Below the pieces are notes generated by a model that was given only the letters and a program-made list of their open reading frames with translations, was not told the origin of the DNA and did no database searches. DNA of 64,000 nt, from positions 64,905,641 to 64,969,640 of the forward strand of contig NW_022098057.1 of assembly GCF_002288925.2 (NCBI RefSeq), in the 5' to 3' direction. Below are positions 23,560 to 36,161 of the stretch, in pieces. The stretch is from Delphinapterus leucas. Taxonomy: Eukaryota > Chordata > Mammalia > Artiodactyla > Monodontidae. The position numbers and the translations under genes are program-made. Each line of letters opens with the position of its first letter. The first letter of the stretch is position 1.

Positions 23560-23935
23560 TTTAGAGCGATATTTATTTGGTTGACAAATACTTATAGAGT
23601 ACTTAGTTCTGGTTACTGTTTTGAGAGCTTTACATGTCATTTAATCCTCATAGCCATTCTGTGAGCTAGGTACTATTATTTTTTGTTATTAAATGAATTC
23701 TTTTTATTGATTTGATAAAAAGTTGTTTAAATATTTGCAGTCATTAGGTTAAATTATGTCCTTATACTATATGGTGGTTTTAATTACATTTTCTCTCCTT
23801 AAGGTATTATTAGTATTCCAGTTTTTCAGGTGAGAAAAATGAGACACAGAGAGGTTAAATAACTTGTTCAAGGTCACCCAGCGGTCTGCCCCAGAACCCA
23901 GGATCTCAGATTCCAGGCTCTGTTGCCTTTCAGTG
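23560..23935 (-). mobile_element. MIR SINE, split by a 121-bp insert
   Basis: The left part (to 23680) holds 'catttaatcctcatagccat' and 'gagctaggtactattatt'. The right part (from 23802) holds 'gacacagagaggttaaataa', 'ttcaaggtcacccag' and the tRNA-related 'ccagaacccaggatctcaga'. These are a well-preserved minus-strand MIR. Bases 23681-23801 are foreign to it. Confidence 0.75.
23681..23801. mobile_element. Unidentified short insertion in a MIR
   Basis: This AT-rich segment interrupts the MIR at its 'aggtactattatt' position. A similar 'aggtattattagt' follows at 23802-23814, which looks like a diverged target duplication. I do not recognise the insert itself. Confidence 0.45.
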
Positions 23936-26289
23936 CTGCATTCATTCTACTTGAGTTGTTTTAGTTTAATGGACTGCAGATTGCAATTTGAACAAGTAAC
24001 AATTTATATGTAGATTTTTAATTTGGTAAGGAGAAAGTTTTAAATGCAATAAGAGATGGATATATGTAAAAATTATAATACACATATTTCTAGAATTTTC
24101 TGGATGTAAAATATTTTGTTTAAAATTTGGGGACATGGCCCAGATTGAGCTGACAAAAGCCCAGGAAAGTGTAATCTATGAAAACACATTTGTTTTAAAT
24201 CCCACAAATTCTGTGCTTGCCATTCTACAGAATTACATAATTTGCAAGTCCTAAATGGTTACCAGCTGATCCACTTGAATGATTTTGTTTATTCTCTGAG
24301 AGGATTTATGTAAGTGCTGTGATATGTGTAGCTATGATACTCATGGGCAGAGTCGTCTATATATTTTTGTCTGAATGTTCATCTATATTTTCAAAGCAAA
24401 GAGAATGTGAATGTGCTTTTTTGTTGCATCTCTTTGCTGCTCTGAGAGACAGATACATATATAGACACGTAGGTAGATTAGATAGGTAGGTAGGTAGACA
24501 CTTAAAATATTCTTCATTAGATTGGAAAATTAGCACTAATGACTTCATTATCACTTAAATCTGAGGTAGACAACAGATAGAAGAGGTCTTTATACGTTTG
24601 CAGGGAATGTCACAGAGGACAGATGGCAGGAAGCCATCCATGGGGACTGGGATTCACTATCAAGACTCTAGTTCTTAGAAATTCTTAAGGGAGAAGAATG
24701 TATTACAGGAATTGGGATGCCAGACAGTAAGGAACTAAGACATGGGACCAAAGATCCAGTTAGTAGAATAGAACAAAAGTCCCCTTTTTTAGAACTAAGG
24801 TAAAAGGTCATGATGGAACCAAGGTGAAAGGCTGGATATTCCACAAGTTTGACTTCCCACACTTTCCCCAAATAGGGGAAGCTTGATTTCAGAATTAGGT
24901 GAGATGTATAGGTGAGATCTAGAGGCCCAGTTTTTCAAATTTAAAAGGATCTGGGGCAGGAAGTCAGGAAGTTCAGTATATTTCCTTGCAGAACATCCCT
25001 TTCTTCTTTCGTCCATTTTAAAGTAGCATCAGATGAACATTAAATTATTTTCCTTTGGTTTAACAAACGGTTTGTTTTTCCCTGATTTATATAAGGATTA
25101 ATTTTATAACAGATGAATTTTTGCTTTGCAAAATATATTTGGAGGGTCTAGCAAAATAAAATGAGTGTACTTTTTGACCCAGGAAGTTCACTGTGTAACA
25201 GAAAAACTGAAAGTGGCTGTATACACTTTCTCTCCCTCTCTTATTTTACATACGTATATGCTGATATTTTCATAAAACATTTTTTTCTGGAAAAATAATT
25301 ATTTTTCAGGACAGAGAGCTGTGGGGGAGAGGAGGATGTACCTTTACTTTACTAACCTTGACCATGTTCTACTGTTAAAAACAAGCCGTCATCTGAGCAA
25401 AGAGATTATGGAATTTGTTTCTTTTTTTTTTCCTCTTATACTCTCTCTCTCTTTCCATATATATTTACAAAGCCTTAATAAATGATATGTTTCTTCTGGT
25501 ATATAAACATTTTTTTAAATTTCGTAAAGATTAATTTTGTATAAGAAGATGAATATTTGAAGAATATAAGTTTTTTCATAAATCAAGCATATGGAAAATT
25601 TGTACCAAGCTATTGCTGTAAGTACTACACTGAATTACCAGCCTCCTGTCATTTTTGGTATATTTTATTCTTGAAAATACACAACTATGCAGTTTATTAA
25701 GTCACCAATTGGCTTGGGGCCTGGATTTTATATGTGTCTAAAATCTATAAATAAGAAAAAGCGTAAATGTATTTTAGAATATATAAAATGCTTTTCACTT
25801 AATTTAGTGTTTTATATAAATTTTGCCTGTATTTATAGTCATGACCTCAAATATCCCATAAAAATAGGGAAGAAAAATCAAGACTAAGGCAGCTGCGTTC
25901 ATATTTTTGGTGGATGTTCACATAGAAAGAAAATAGCTGCTTTTGCCCTAAGTCTCAGGCACCAAGTTGATATCAGTAATTTAGGGCCATTATCAGTCTA
26001 AAATGTCCCTCGCTATGACTGCTCTGCCGAACCCAACAAGTCTTCTCAGCTCTACATTCTTAGAGGCTGAACTCTTTTCCAAGGGGGTAATTTTGTCTTG
26101 GTCATAGACATCTAATGTGGGTATTACCGTACATGACCACTCTTCCCAGGGGTAATGGCACACAGCTGGTCTGTCAATTGTACTTAGAAGTATGACGTCA
26201 GGTTTATTTTGCTGCCAGCAGTACTGGGAGGCCAAACCTTGCGTTGGCTGGGGAGACGATAGAATAGTAATAAATATTTTGCTGTTATA
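23936..26289. other. Unique sequence; contains a 100-codon open frame of unknown meaning
   Basis: No exon or family repeat recognised. The minus-strand frame 26295-25993 (100 codons) lies in slightly GC-richer DNA but resembles nothing I know. Short CT and 'gtag' simple-sequence patches occur near 25441 and 24480. Confidence 0.4.
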
Positions 26290-26400
26290 TAGCACTTGTT
26301 TGTAAAAACCTTAGAGTGCTTTTGCAAACATTAATTAAGCCTAACAACAGTCCTCTTAGGCTGGTGTTATTACATGATGTACATGATGTACATTTTAGAA
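26290..26400 (-). mobile_element. MIR-like fragment
   Basis: 'taagcctaacaacagtcctc' followed by 'taggctggtgttattac' resembles the reverse-oriented MIR core. Short and diverged. Confidence 0.4.
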
Positions 26401-26559
26401 AATTTTTTTACAGTAATATCCAGAGTTGGCTTATTAGACTATGGTTAAATGACAGAGCTGACTACAAAAAAAGGTAGTTTGCATTCTTTGGCTCTGATAA
26501 CCAAATATTCTCTTTGAGAAGGCAAGGGAGCATGCCTCTAGGTTGAAGTGATGTTACAT

Positions 26560-26720
26560 TTTAAGCTGCTTGAGAGCAGGGATTCTTTTTCCATTTTCTT
26601 AGCTCTTGATCTCCTCATGAATGATATCATTTTATTTTTCTTCTTATGTATGTTCCTCATTCTCTGTTATGTCTTTCTTGACATATGGTCAACACCTCGC
26701 ACATTAAATAGGCCTAAAGA
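26560..26720 (+). mobile_element. L2-like 3' fragment
   Basis: 'taagctgcttgagagcaggg' is the usual L2 lead-in, and a weak version of the L2 end appears near 26690. The part between does not fit well. Confidence 0.35.
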
Positions 26721-28379
26721 TGAAATGTCATATAACAATGCTTCCATGGAAGTAGAAGGTGTTGTTCATGCATGCTACTGCTGTGGCCTTTTGGGAAGGA
26801 AAAAACAAGGTGTTCCCCCTTAACATGGAGTATAAAATCAGATAGGATCTGACTCACTCTTAGAATATTAGTATTTATATTACCAAAAAGGGCTTTGTTA
26901 TACCATTTTCATAAATATCAGAGTGTTTTTTATTGGACTACATTGACATTAGAAACTAAATGTCTTTGCTTTTCATACTTTGTAGTTAAGCTTTTTTTAA
27001 ATTTGTACTTGTCCTTTTCAAGTTTATAGGTCATATTTCCTTGTACATATAATTAGTATATTTGGGTTTAGGGTTATTTTTATTTTTAAAAGATACATAC
27101 TTTGAATTCTCCTAATTATATGTATAGATCTGGGTGGTATTCAAATAATTCATAAATCAGTTGTGTATAATTATTAATATAAATTGAATGATATTTTTGT
27201 GTGTGTGCTAGAGCAGACTATTAATGTAGCCCATTCTGATAGTAAAACAAAATAAATATGAAATGCTGGTAGTTTGTTCAAGCTTTTAGATGAATTTAAA
27301 TCCTAAAATATATTATTAACAAAGCACTCGAGAATTTTAACCATCTTATAGGGAAGTGGGAGATTACCAGTTTTAAGACATTTGCTTTTTATGGCTATTT
27401 ACAATAGCAGTTTGAATGAACAGGTGTAGACACATGCCAGAAATAAGGAAGGTTTTCAAAGATAAGGAATAAAACATTCCATCCTTTCTACTGTATCGCT
27501 TTAGTCAGAGTTATCCTAATATATTCTCACTTGGAGGCTTGTAAAAAAATTGTTCAAAGAATTAAAGCACTCTGTAAACAGATCAAAGTCTTGAGTGTCT
27601 AATGTAGGCTTAGAAATCCCATAATGTTCATTAGGTAAAATAAATACAGTTTCAGAGATTTCCCTTTGAGTTAATAAAAATTTTCTATTGGGACAAAAGT
27701 TTAAGCATTCAGTTTTTTCTGATCTTTAAAATTTTGTACCATAATGGTATTCTGTTTTATAAACACAGTGATTATAACATTCTCTATCCCCTTATTTCAA
27801 CATCCACTAAAGTAAGAGTTTGCACTGGCTTTTAAATTTATTATATTTTTGAATTGAATTAGAAATATTGTGAAGCCATAATGTCAAATTTAAAAATCAC
27901 ATAAATTTATACCCTTCATTTTCATACTCTAGCTTGTTTTATTAGTGTACCTGAAAATCTGTAGGAGCATAATGTTGTTATTTCATATTTATATTAAGCA
28001 CATATCTATCAGCTAAATATATCAAAGCATCCCAAGATCAGTGCTTATCTCTGGCCCCCAAGAAACATCATTTAAAAGTGCTCCTTCCATTCTTCCTATC
28101 CCTACAGATAAATAACTTAGGAAATTTAAATTCTATAAAATCTCTAGGATATCCCACAATGGCAAATACATGGATACTAATAGACCAACATACACAATAG
28201 AGTAAATAATAAGGCAACTAATTTTTTTTCTATATATTTGACACATTTATGATGACCCAGTTTGGGTTAGATGCTCAACCATGGGAAAATCATCTGAGAA
28301 GATGAGCTGTCATTTGAACCCTTTGATTGGAAGGAATATTTGCTAGAAATAGGGGGCTGAGAGACAAACCAATATATCT
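26721..28379. other. Unique AT-rich sequence, nothing recognised
   Basis: No exon or repeat family seen by eye. Confidence 0.45.
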
Positions 28380-28460
28380 ATTATGAATACCTGTCATTTA
28401 ATGAGCATATATGTGTGTCATGTCAGGCACTGGGCTGGGCACTTAATATCCATTCTTTCT
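28380..28460 (-). mobile_element. MIR-like fragment
   Basis: 'tcaggcactgggctgggcac' with flanking text resembles one end of a reverse-oriented MIR. Confidence 0.45.
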
Positions 28461-28726
28461 AAAGAGGAGAAAAGAAACAAATGTTAAGGCTGATTAAGGA
28501 ATATTTGGTATACCAGTTTCTGTGAGCTATAGGTGTGGGCAGCGAAGTTTCACTTCTTTTTCAGAGGACTGGGATCTATGAGTCGCTTATTTAGTTTGTA
28601 ACAAGTTATGATCTAAAAAGGGTATGACTTACAAATGTGAGGTATTTCTATTAAGTCCTGGGAAAGTTTGTTTCCAATGCCCACTTATACTGTTGTTCTT
28701 TGATGCTGAAGGATCCATTGCTGCCT

Positions 28727-28768
28727 GTGTGTGAGTGTGTGTGTGTGTGTGTGTGTGTCTGTGTGTCT
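28727..28768 (+). repeat. (TG)n microsatellite
   Basis: About 42 bases of TG dinucleotides with a few interruptions. Confidence 0.9.
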
Positions 28769-30268
28769 TAATGGGGCTTGGGTCTGTGCTTCCTAGCTAT
28801 GAATCCTTATTAATTCTAAGACTACTTATGGGTTTTAACTCTTTTACTTTCACTACAGATTTCACAAACTTTACAACACACAACCACATACATACATGCA
28901 TGTATATAAATCAGTGTTTCTTCTCAGAGGTGCATCTGAAGGGGAAAAAGTAAATAATCTGAACTTTGGAATATCTTCCTGTTATAAAGTGCATTTGCTT
29001 ATTTTTTAAGCAAATGAACATGCCCAGAATATTACATATCCAGAGAAATTACATAATTTATGAATAAGCTTGAACCTTAGGATCTTTTATTCTGGAGTTA
29101 TGTTAATATCTACTTATATAAATAAATAAATTATAGTGATGCACGTCATGATTACTCATACCAATCTTCCTCTTTAACAGACATACACCCACTCAATTGG
29201 CAGGGCAAAGGTGGGTGACAGAATAATACTGTTTAAACTCTTTTCCTTTTTTTTTTTTTTGGAAAAGGATTTAATTAAACACATCTGTTCCTCTGCAATT
29301 GCTCTTACCAAGCCTACACAGTTTCAGGACTTCTGCTGGTTCATTCTGTTCAGTAGCTATAACAAAGAAATATTATATATAGAGAAAAGATGTATGTATT
29401 ACTGCAAAATTGGTTGTGAGAGTAGGACAGATTTTTGGGGTGGCTAGGGTCAGATGAGTTTTATGCTATGATTTATTATAAAAATAAAACCTTTTCTGAC
29501 TTGCATGTAGGAGCAGGGATTTCTCAACCCTGCCTTGTGCCCCTAGTAAGAAATTTAGAAACTTATAAGAAAATAAGTTGTTGGATGAAAAATCATGCCT
29601 CAAAGTGTGAAGATTAATACAGTTTGTGAGTGTAATGAAATTAATAAATTTGAAGCATGATAGAGGGGATCAACTTAATTGTTGAACTGTGTAAGAACAA
29701 TCCACATGTTTTAATTTTTTTTTAAATGCAGCAAAGGCAACAAAATTGTTTCCTTCAAATCCAACATACAACTTTGATCACAACCGCTAAGAGACTCTCT
29801 CACTTACCTGTAGACACCGTCTTGACACTCCCAGAGAGATCCTGTGCCACCTGCCATTCGTGCCACACTGTTGTCATCGCTGCTGTGGGATGTTGGCCTG
29901 GCGTTCTCTTCCTGAACCTTAGGGTTTGTCCTACTACCTCTTCTCATCCAGCCCATGATGTTCCACCGTAGTGGCAGGACTGTTTATACCACAATGTTGG
30001 AGTTTTGCTTGGTGTCACTCCTCGCCCAGTTCTAGTGCTAGCCCCCTTACCACCTCACCAAAGCTGAATTTATACTCAATACTTTTTCTTCTCTCAGAGT
30101 GAGTAAGACATGTCCTCCCAGTCATTTTGGTATTTACTTCCAAATTCAGGCAAATTGGCTTTTACTTCTTCTCTCTGCTAAGATTTCTCTCTAGAGTCTC
30201 ACTCTAGCAAAATTTCCTCTGCTGCGTTTTCAGATTCAAGTTTCTTTTTTGAGAAAACAACTCTTCTG
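28769..30268. other. Unique sequence; GC-richer patch at 29.72-30.06 kb
   Basis: No exon or family repeat recognised. The stretch 29720-30060 is richer in G and C than its neighbours and contains an 81-codon + frame without similarity known to me. Confidence 0.4.
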
Positions 30269-30439
30269 ATATATATACATATATATGTTATATATACATA
30301 TATATGTATATATAATATATATATGTATATATAATATATATAATATATATTATATATATACATATTACGTGTATATAATATCTATACATATATACGTGTA
30401 TGTATAATATATCTGTACATATATATGTGTATATATATC
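30269..30439. repeat. AT-rich (TA/CATA/TG) compound microsatellite
   Basis: About 170 bases almost wholly of 'ta' steps with 'catata', 'tgta' and 'cgtg' interruptions. It is close to self-complementary, so it can form hairpins. The 71-codon minus-strand frame across it is low-complexity. Confidence 0.9.
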
Positions 30440-32489
30440 TTTTCAAACTCTTCCTAGTATTGTTAATTAGAATATTGTTATCATTTCTTTTCTCTATGTG
30501 CACTGTTGTTTTACTTGTTTCTCTTTCTGGTGATTTCCTTTCCAGGGAGAAACTAACTTTCTAAAAATTCATATTACATAGAAATTCAATTAAACATGTA
30601 GTGTAACCCTTCTTTCCTGGAAACAAATAAAGGTGGCAAGAACACAGTCTCTGCTCTTTAGGAGTTCTATTTTTGGAAGCAAACACATAAATCATTATAC
30701 CATAAGGACGAATATAATAGTGATATAGGAAAAATATTAATCATTATTTCATGTATGCTAGAAATATTCAGTGACTGACCAAACGAAACCCAACAAAACA
30801 GAAACAAAAAACAACAAACCCCCCTCCACGCCAGAAAAACGTTGTTTAGCCTGGGAAGTTGAAAGCTTAAGAAGGATATGATTGAAGACTAAATGATTAC
30901 AAAGCAAAGGAAGAGTTAAAACGATCTTGTTCTCAAAATCTTGATACATGGATACAAGAACAATCTATGGCTGCTCTTTGAACGTTGAAAGAGACACGAC
31001 TGGGTCAATGAAAAAGAATACTTGCTTTAAGTTTTTTTTTAATGCCTATGAAATTTGTTATGCTAACATATAGTAGAGTAGGAATACATATAATTGAGTC
31101 AAAAGAAATTTGAATGAGTTATTAATAGTAAAATCTATATTTACATGGAAAATTGAAATATGTTTGAGATTGTGAGTGACCTTTGAGATTAAACCAATAC
31201 TTTTGTTTTTGGGGGTTAAAACGATCATTCCCCTATTCTAAAACATGTATTTCCATTGGTGTCACTGTTTATACCTGATCCGGTCTGTTATGATGCAAAA
31301 AATGTTTACTCTCTTTGTGAGATGGGAATTATACTCAGCTGAAAGGCTATATTTGCATTGTATCAGAGATATGGGGAAAAACCTGAAATTAGTTAGTACC
31401 ACCATTCTTTTATTCCCTGCCATCTGGGGTAACATTACAAAATACAAGCTCCCAGGGTCACCCATGCTCACTAATAATCTTATTATACCACTTCATTCTT
31501 TGTACCTCTATACTTATCCTCCCTTTGTTGTTCATTTCAGAAATCTTCCCGTTATTCCCTAGAACTATATCACCTTGAAAACAAATTTGACCTTAAAGAA
31601 CACCCTTCCCCATCCTTTTCCATTAACCCAAAGATAGTTCTCTCTTGCCACCATTTGCAGTGATGTCTGCTCATATACCCACCCTCTGAATGTCATGAGT
31701 CTCAGTGGTGTTAGTGGGAGTTCATTCACCTTGCCCTTTACTACTAAATCCACAGAGTGTATCTTTTCTATTGTGTTAACATTTCTTTCTCTGAAGTTCA
31801 TAACGTTTGGCTATTCCATCCTCTATCCTGAGCTACCATACCTCAGCAATTGTTACAGATTAGAAGACTATAGAATGATTTGGCCTTAGTTTAAGGTTAC
31901 TTTCGATATGGCCTACCACCAAACTGGCAAGCAAAGAGTACACAGGATACTTGCAAGACTGAGGATAAAACTGACAGAATGCTGGTCCCAGTGCCTCCCT
32001 TGTCCTCTTGGTGTGTGCCCAAGGTTCAGTGATCTATATAACAAGCAGAGACTGAATAAGCCTCCAGATCCAGAGTAGCCCAGAACTTCTCTCTCTCTGC
32101 TTTTTAATGTGAATACTGGGAGAGTGGCTACATCAGCATTTCAGTGTCCACCATATTGTTGTATGAGGAAATTCATGATACATCACAGTAATATACATTC
32201 TTACTTACTGTGGTGCCAACCTACAGCAGAACTCACCAGGCTACCCAGCCCCTACTTACTACCACTTCTCTCATTTTTTCTCTACATTTTCTATATTTCT
32301 CTCTATCACTCCTCTGTATTTTTCAGTGATTATGAAATTGACTTAGAGATTTTCCATTCAAGTTCAGCCATCAGGTGAATGACTTGTGTGTCTCTCTGGA
32401 TTGCCCCATCCACTGCCTAGTTTCAGATTTCTTTCACTTACTCAAATCTAATAACTTTTGACCCACTCTTCCTTAGCAGCCTTCTTACT
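30440..32489. other. Unique sequence, little recognised
   Basis: No exon recognised. About 30605-30720 loosely resembles an L2-type 'ctctttaggagttct' segment. Confidence 0.4.
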
Positions 32490-32700
32490 TTGGGCAGTTG
32501 GTGTGTTATAGTGGAAAGAGTATACGCTTCAGAGTTAAATAAGTCAGATTTTACATTCCAGGTCTGCTACTAACTAGCTGTGCAAGGTTGGGCAAGTCAT
32601 GTTAACTTTACTTTCTTTGGTTTCTTCATCTATAAAAGTACTCAGATAATTAAATGCAACGGCATATGTAAAATGCCAAGCACAGTGCCCACAGATTCTG
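32490..32700 (+). mobile_element. MIR SINE
   Basis: A near-complete order of MIR blocks: 'gtgttatagtggaaagagta', 'tctgctactaactagctgtg', 'gttgggcaagtcatg', 'gtttcttcatctataaaagt', and 'tgccaagcacagtgcccaca' at the end. Confidence 0.75.
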
Positions 32701-33116
32701 AAAAATGCAAGTTTCAACTCCCCTTCATATGGCTATATATTAGATCTTATCCTTGTATAGAATTTTTAGTCTCTGACATCTTAAACTACAATATCTCATT
32801 TTATAATCATAGCCTCTTATCCTTTGGATTTACCTGCTATCTTTGCTCTCCAAGTTCATTCAAACTTTTAATCTCCTGATTCTTATTTTTTCACCAAGTC
32901 TGTTAAACCCCTCTCCAACTTACCTTTTTTCCCCTCTACTGGGCATAGTTACATGAGTAAACGCTCCCCCTATAAGTATGCTTATGTATGAGTCCTTGTT
33001 GACTCTTTTGGTCAATACTTATTTTTCTGAATGGGTAATACCAGGCAGGAATCACCCCTTACAGAAGGTTTCTTATCAGGTCTAATTCTGGTGGGAATAT
33101 GTTGCATTAGCACAGT
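32701..33116. other. Unique sequence, nothing recognised
   Basis: No exon or repeat family seen. Confidence 0.4.
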
Positions 33117-33194
33117 TGCTGAACCCAAGTTCATGTGCCCAAAACACAGTGAGGCCAAACAAACCGAAACATCGAAGTTTGGAACGAAGAAAGG

Positions 33195-33200
33195 TTTATT
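33195..33200 (-). terminator. LTR poly(A) signal
   Basis: AATAAA on the minus strand, downstream of the LTR TATA box and before the presumed U5. Confidence 0.6.
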
Positions 33201-33276
33201 GCAAGGGCCATGCAAGGAAAATGGATGGGTCCTGCTCAAAAGACCCGAACTCCCTGATGGGTTTCAGGGAAGAAGT

Positions 33277-33283
33277 TTTTATA
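33277..33283 (-). promoter_or_regulatory. LTR TATA box
   Basis: TATAAAA on the minus strand, about 80 bases before the LTR poly(A) signal, in the expected place for the U3 promoter. Confidence 0.6.
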
Positions 33284-33681
33284 AGCAAAATTTGCAGGGG
33301 AGGGCTGCAGGGTGTGTAACCCTCCTCTGATTGGTTGGTGGTGAGGTAACAAGGTGGTGTTCCAGGAATCTCAATCATCAACCTTCTGGTTCCAACAAGT
33401 CTGGGGTCCACATGCTTGTGCTCAGCCTGAAGTTACCATCCCCCACCTGGATGGGGGCCCTAGTTTCTGTAGAAGAACTCAGAGATGTGTATCAGATTGT
33501 TATGCACATTCTCCAAGGAAGGCCCAGGCCCAATGCTCTGCTGTATCCCCTCACTCTCCTGATTAGTAACTGAATCTGCCCTATGGAACTCAGGGAAGGT
33601 CTAGGAGGCTGAAAGCCTCTTTCCTACAAACGACATATGGGAAACAGAAAGGCTTTGACCACAGGATCTTGCTTGGTTTCA

Positions 33682-35469
33682 CAGTGATTGGCTATAAATA
33701 GTGATCAGTGAATGCTTGCTAAATGTGTGAATGTGAATGGGTCTCAACCAGAGGTTTTCTAGTCATAATATTGAAAGATTCTTTTTAGTACCTTCCTTTC
33801 TATTATGTTTCCCTGAGGCTGGTAAGAAAGTAAAGGAACATCTAAAAGTGGTAAAATTTAATGTACAGTAAATTTCAAGTGCTCTTTTTATTGTAAAATC
33901 CTACTTTTGAAGGTTTCTCATCTCTATAATACTAATTATTCATGTCTCATTGTGCACATTTCAAAGCTTCTTATGTAAACGTGGGGAAATCCTGTTTGAC
34001 TTTACATATGAGCTATGGTGTCAGAATTGTTGGTCATTTAAAAGTAAATGACTAGAGACAATTAGTAGCTAAATTATAAAGTCGTTACTAAATTTGGGAA
34101 CACTTTTTACTTCTTGCCCTGATTTAACTTCAGTTTAGTGAGCAAAGTAGTGACATTTGAAGTGAAATAGTTAATGTTCCAAGGCAATTGGGATGGCAAA
34201 CACATCTTGTTAGTTTATTTAATGAAAATGGTTCCGTTTAAAAATCTGAAATTTTTTTATTATGAAGTACTGTCACAGGCGCAGTAAAGAGGCAAGTGTT
34301 GTGCAGAGATTAATACAAAAAGTCACAGTTCTTCCCTCACGGGGGTGACAGTCCAAAGAAGATAAAGTGCTTTTTATCAAAGGGTTCCAAATGAGTGAGA
34401 AGACTAATTTTCACTGTTCTTTTTTTTCTCCCTTATATTTGCAGTCTTTTATAATTGGTATGGTCAGATATATCTTAATGTACATTTTTAATTTACGCTT
34501 TTTTCATGATCAGTCCAGTTCCAACTTGTATTACTTTTTCAATTTTCTATGTCTAGAAGGAAAAGGAAAAAAAATACCTTTTTGCTAGATGTAGTTATTT
34601 TACCAAGCAATAGGTAATTGTATTTTTTCTTTATTGAAGAAATATCTTAAATTCTTGAGGCATTAAGGTTTTTGTTTTTTTCCTCAAGTAGCTGTTTACC
34701 TATGGGAAAAAATACTTTGTGCTCAGGATACCTATTTACTTTTATGGTGGACACTTTCCAGGGGCAAGCACTACGTAGAGAGCATTGATTTCTACCTGAC
34801 TTAATACCCAAACCTTTGCCAAAGTAATACTGAAGAAGAAATTGGGAAAGTTAAGCCTGTGATTATTTAAAAATTTTGTCAAGAGGGTAAAACTGTTAAG
34901 AGAATGAGAGGCAAATGTTCCTGCCCAAGGCTACTCTAAATGTAGCTCTGGAGAGTGCAGCCTGCAAGTGATTGTGGTAGAGCAGATTGCAGAGGGCCTA
35001 CTAGTTTTGTTAAACTGCAGAATAATATTTTATCGTAATTTTAAAAAAAGATCAGTTCATTTTGGAATTATTATTTCCCGATGAGAGATGTAGCAATGAA
35101 GTGAACCACTTTTAAAAGTGGGACCAGAATGGGGCTTTTTATGAGGGACTTGGTTAGGGAAAACCATATATCCTTTCTGAATCATCCCTTTTTTCTCACC
35201 CTACATAAATATTAAGCACTTATGAGGATGATTTCTACATTTTGAAAGGAGAATACTGAACAAATTTTAGAACCTGTTTCTCTTCTACTAACTATTTGAG
35301 CATAATTCATATGGTGAGATAGCTATTGAAACCTAGAAGCAAGATATATGTATCAAAGACAGAAATAAATCTTCAGAGATAATTATATCATGGGTAAAAG
35401 GAGGCTGCTTGATTGATTTTTCCCTGTTTTGATTTTATGATATCAGATAGGGCTCACGTTATTCATGTA
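33682..35469. other. Unique AT-rich sequence, little recognised
   Basis: No exon recognised. About 34265-34370 loosely resembles an L2-type fragment ('agtcacagttcttccctcac'). Confidence 0.4.
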
Positions 35470-35579
35470 TCTACATATAGCAAGCATGTAGGATTGGAAT
35501 GAGGTCAGAGTAAATGAAAAACAACTTAGGAGGCCGTTGCAGTAGTCAAAGTGAGAGATGAAGAGAAATATATAGGGGG

Positions 35580-35615
35580 TTTCTTAGAGTTCTTCAGAGA
35601 AACAGAAGCAATCTT

Positions 35616-35646
<31 letters not shown>

Positions 35647-36161
35647 GACAGACAGAGACAGAGAGAGAGATATTTAGTATTAGGAATTTGGATCACACAA
35701 TTATGGAGGCTGGCAAGTCTCAAGAGCTGCAGAATGAGTTGGCAAGCTGGAGACCCAGGAGAATTGATGGTTTAGTTCTGGTGTGAGCCTGAAGAACAGA
35801 GAATCAGGATAGCCAATGGTGTAATTCTAGTTTGAAGGCTGGCAGTCTGGAGATCCAGGAAGAGTTGATGTTTCAGTTAGCATCTGAAGGCAGAAAGAAA
35901 AAGCTGATGACCCAGTTCAAAGGCCATCAGGCAAGAAGAATTCTCTCTTGTTTGTAGGAGGGTCAGCCCTTTTGTTTTATTCAAGCCTTCAACTGATTGG
36001 ATGAGGCCCACCCACACTAGAGAGGGCAATCTACTTTATTCTTTATACTTATTTAAATGTTACCTCATCCAAAATCATCCTCACAAAACACCCAGAATGT
36101 TTGGCCAACAAATGGGCACCTCATGGTCCAGTAAAATTGACACATAAAAGTAACCATCACA
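35580..36161 (-). mobile_element. LTR, MLT2/ERVL-like
   Basis: On the minus strand it starts 'tgtgatggttacttttatgt' (36161) and includes 'ggtgggcctcatccaatcag' and the paired 'ggagacccagg'/'ggagatccagg' direct repeats typical of this family on the opposite strand. It ends in a GA/CT-rich tract and 'gtttctctgaagaact'. Subfamily from memory. Confidence 0.55.
35615..35670 (+). repeat. (GA)n microsatellite inside the LTR
   Basis: About 56 bases of GA repeats with 'gggaga' and 'gacaga' interruptions, grown from the CT/GA-rich end of the LTR. Confidence 0.85.

Larger units (their letters stand above)
33117..33681 (-). mobile_element. Solo LTR of an endogenous retrovirus, 565 bp
   Basis: On the minus strand the element starts 'tgaaaccaagcaagatcctg' and ends with 'tgggttcagca', so it has TG...CA termini. 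'cagt' on each side (33113-33116 and 33682-33685) is a fitting 4-bp target duplication. A TATAAAA box lies at 33283-33277 and an AATAAA signal at 33200-33195, giving a plausible U3-R-U5 order. No internal viral genes flank it, so it is a solo LTR. It resembles LTRs common in cetartiodactyl genomes (BTLTR1-like), but the family name is from memory. Confidence 0.8.

Noticed and set aside
30269..30439. Possible CRISPR-like or tandem spacer array
   Set aside because: It is a simple AT-rich microsatellite without regular spacers, and the genome is mammalian.
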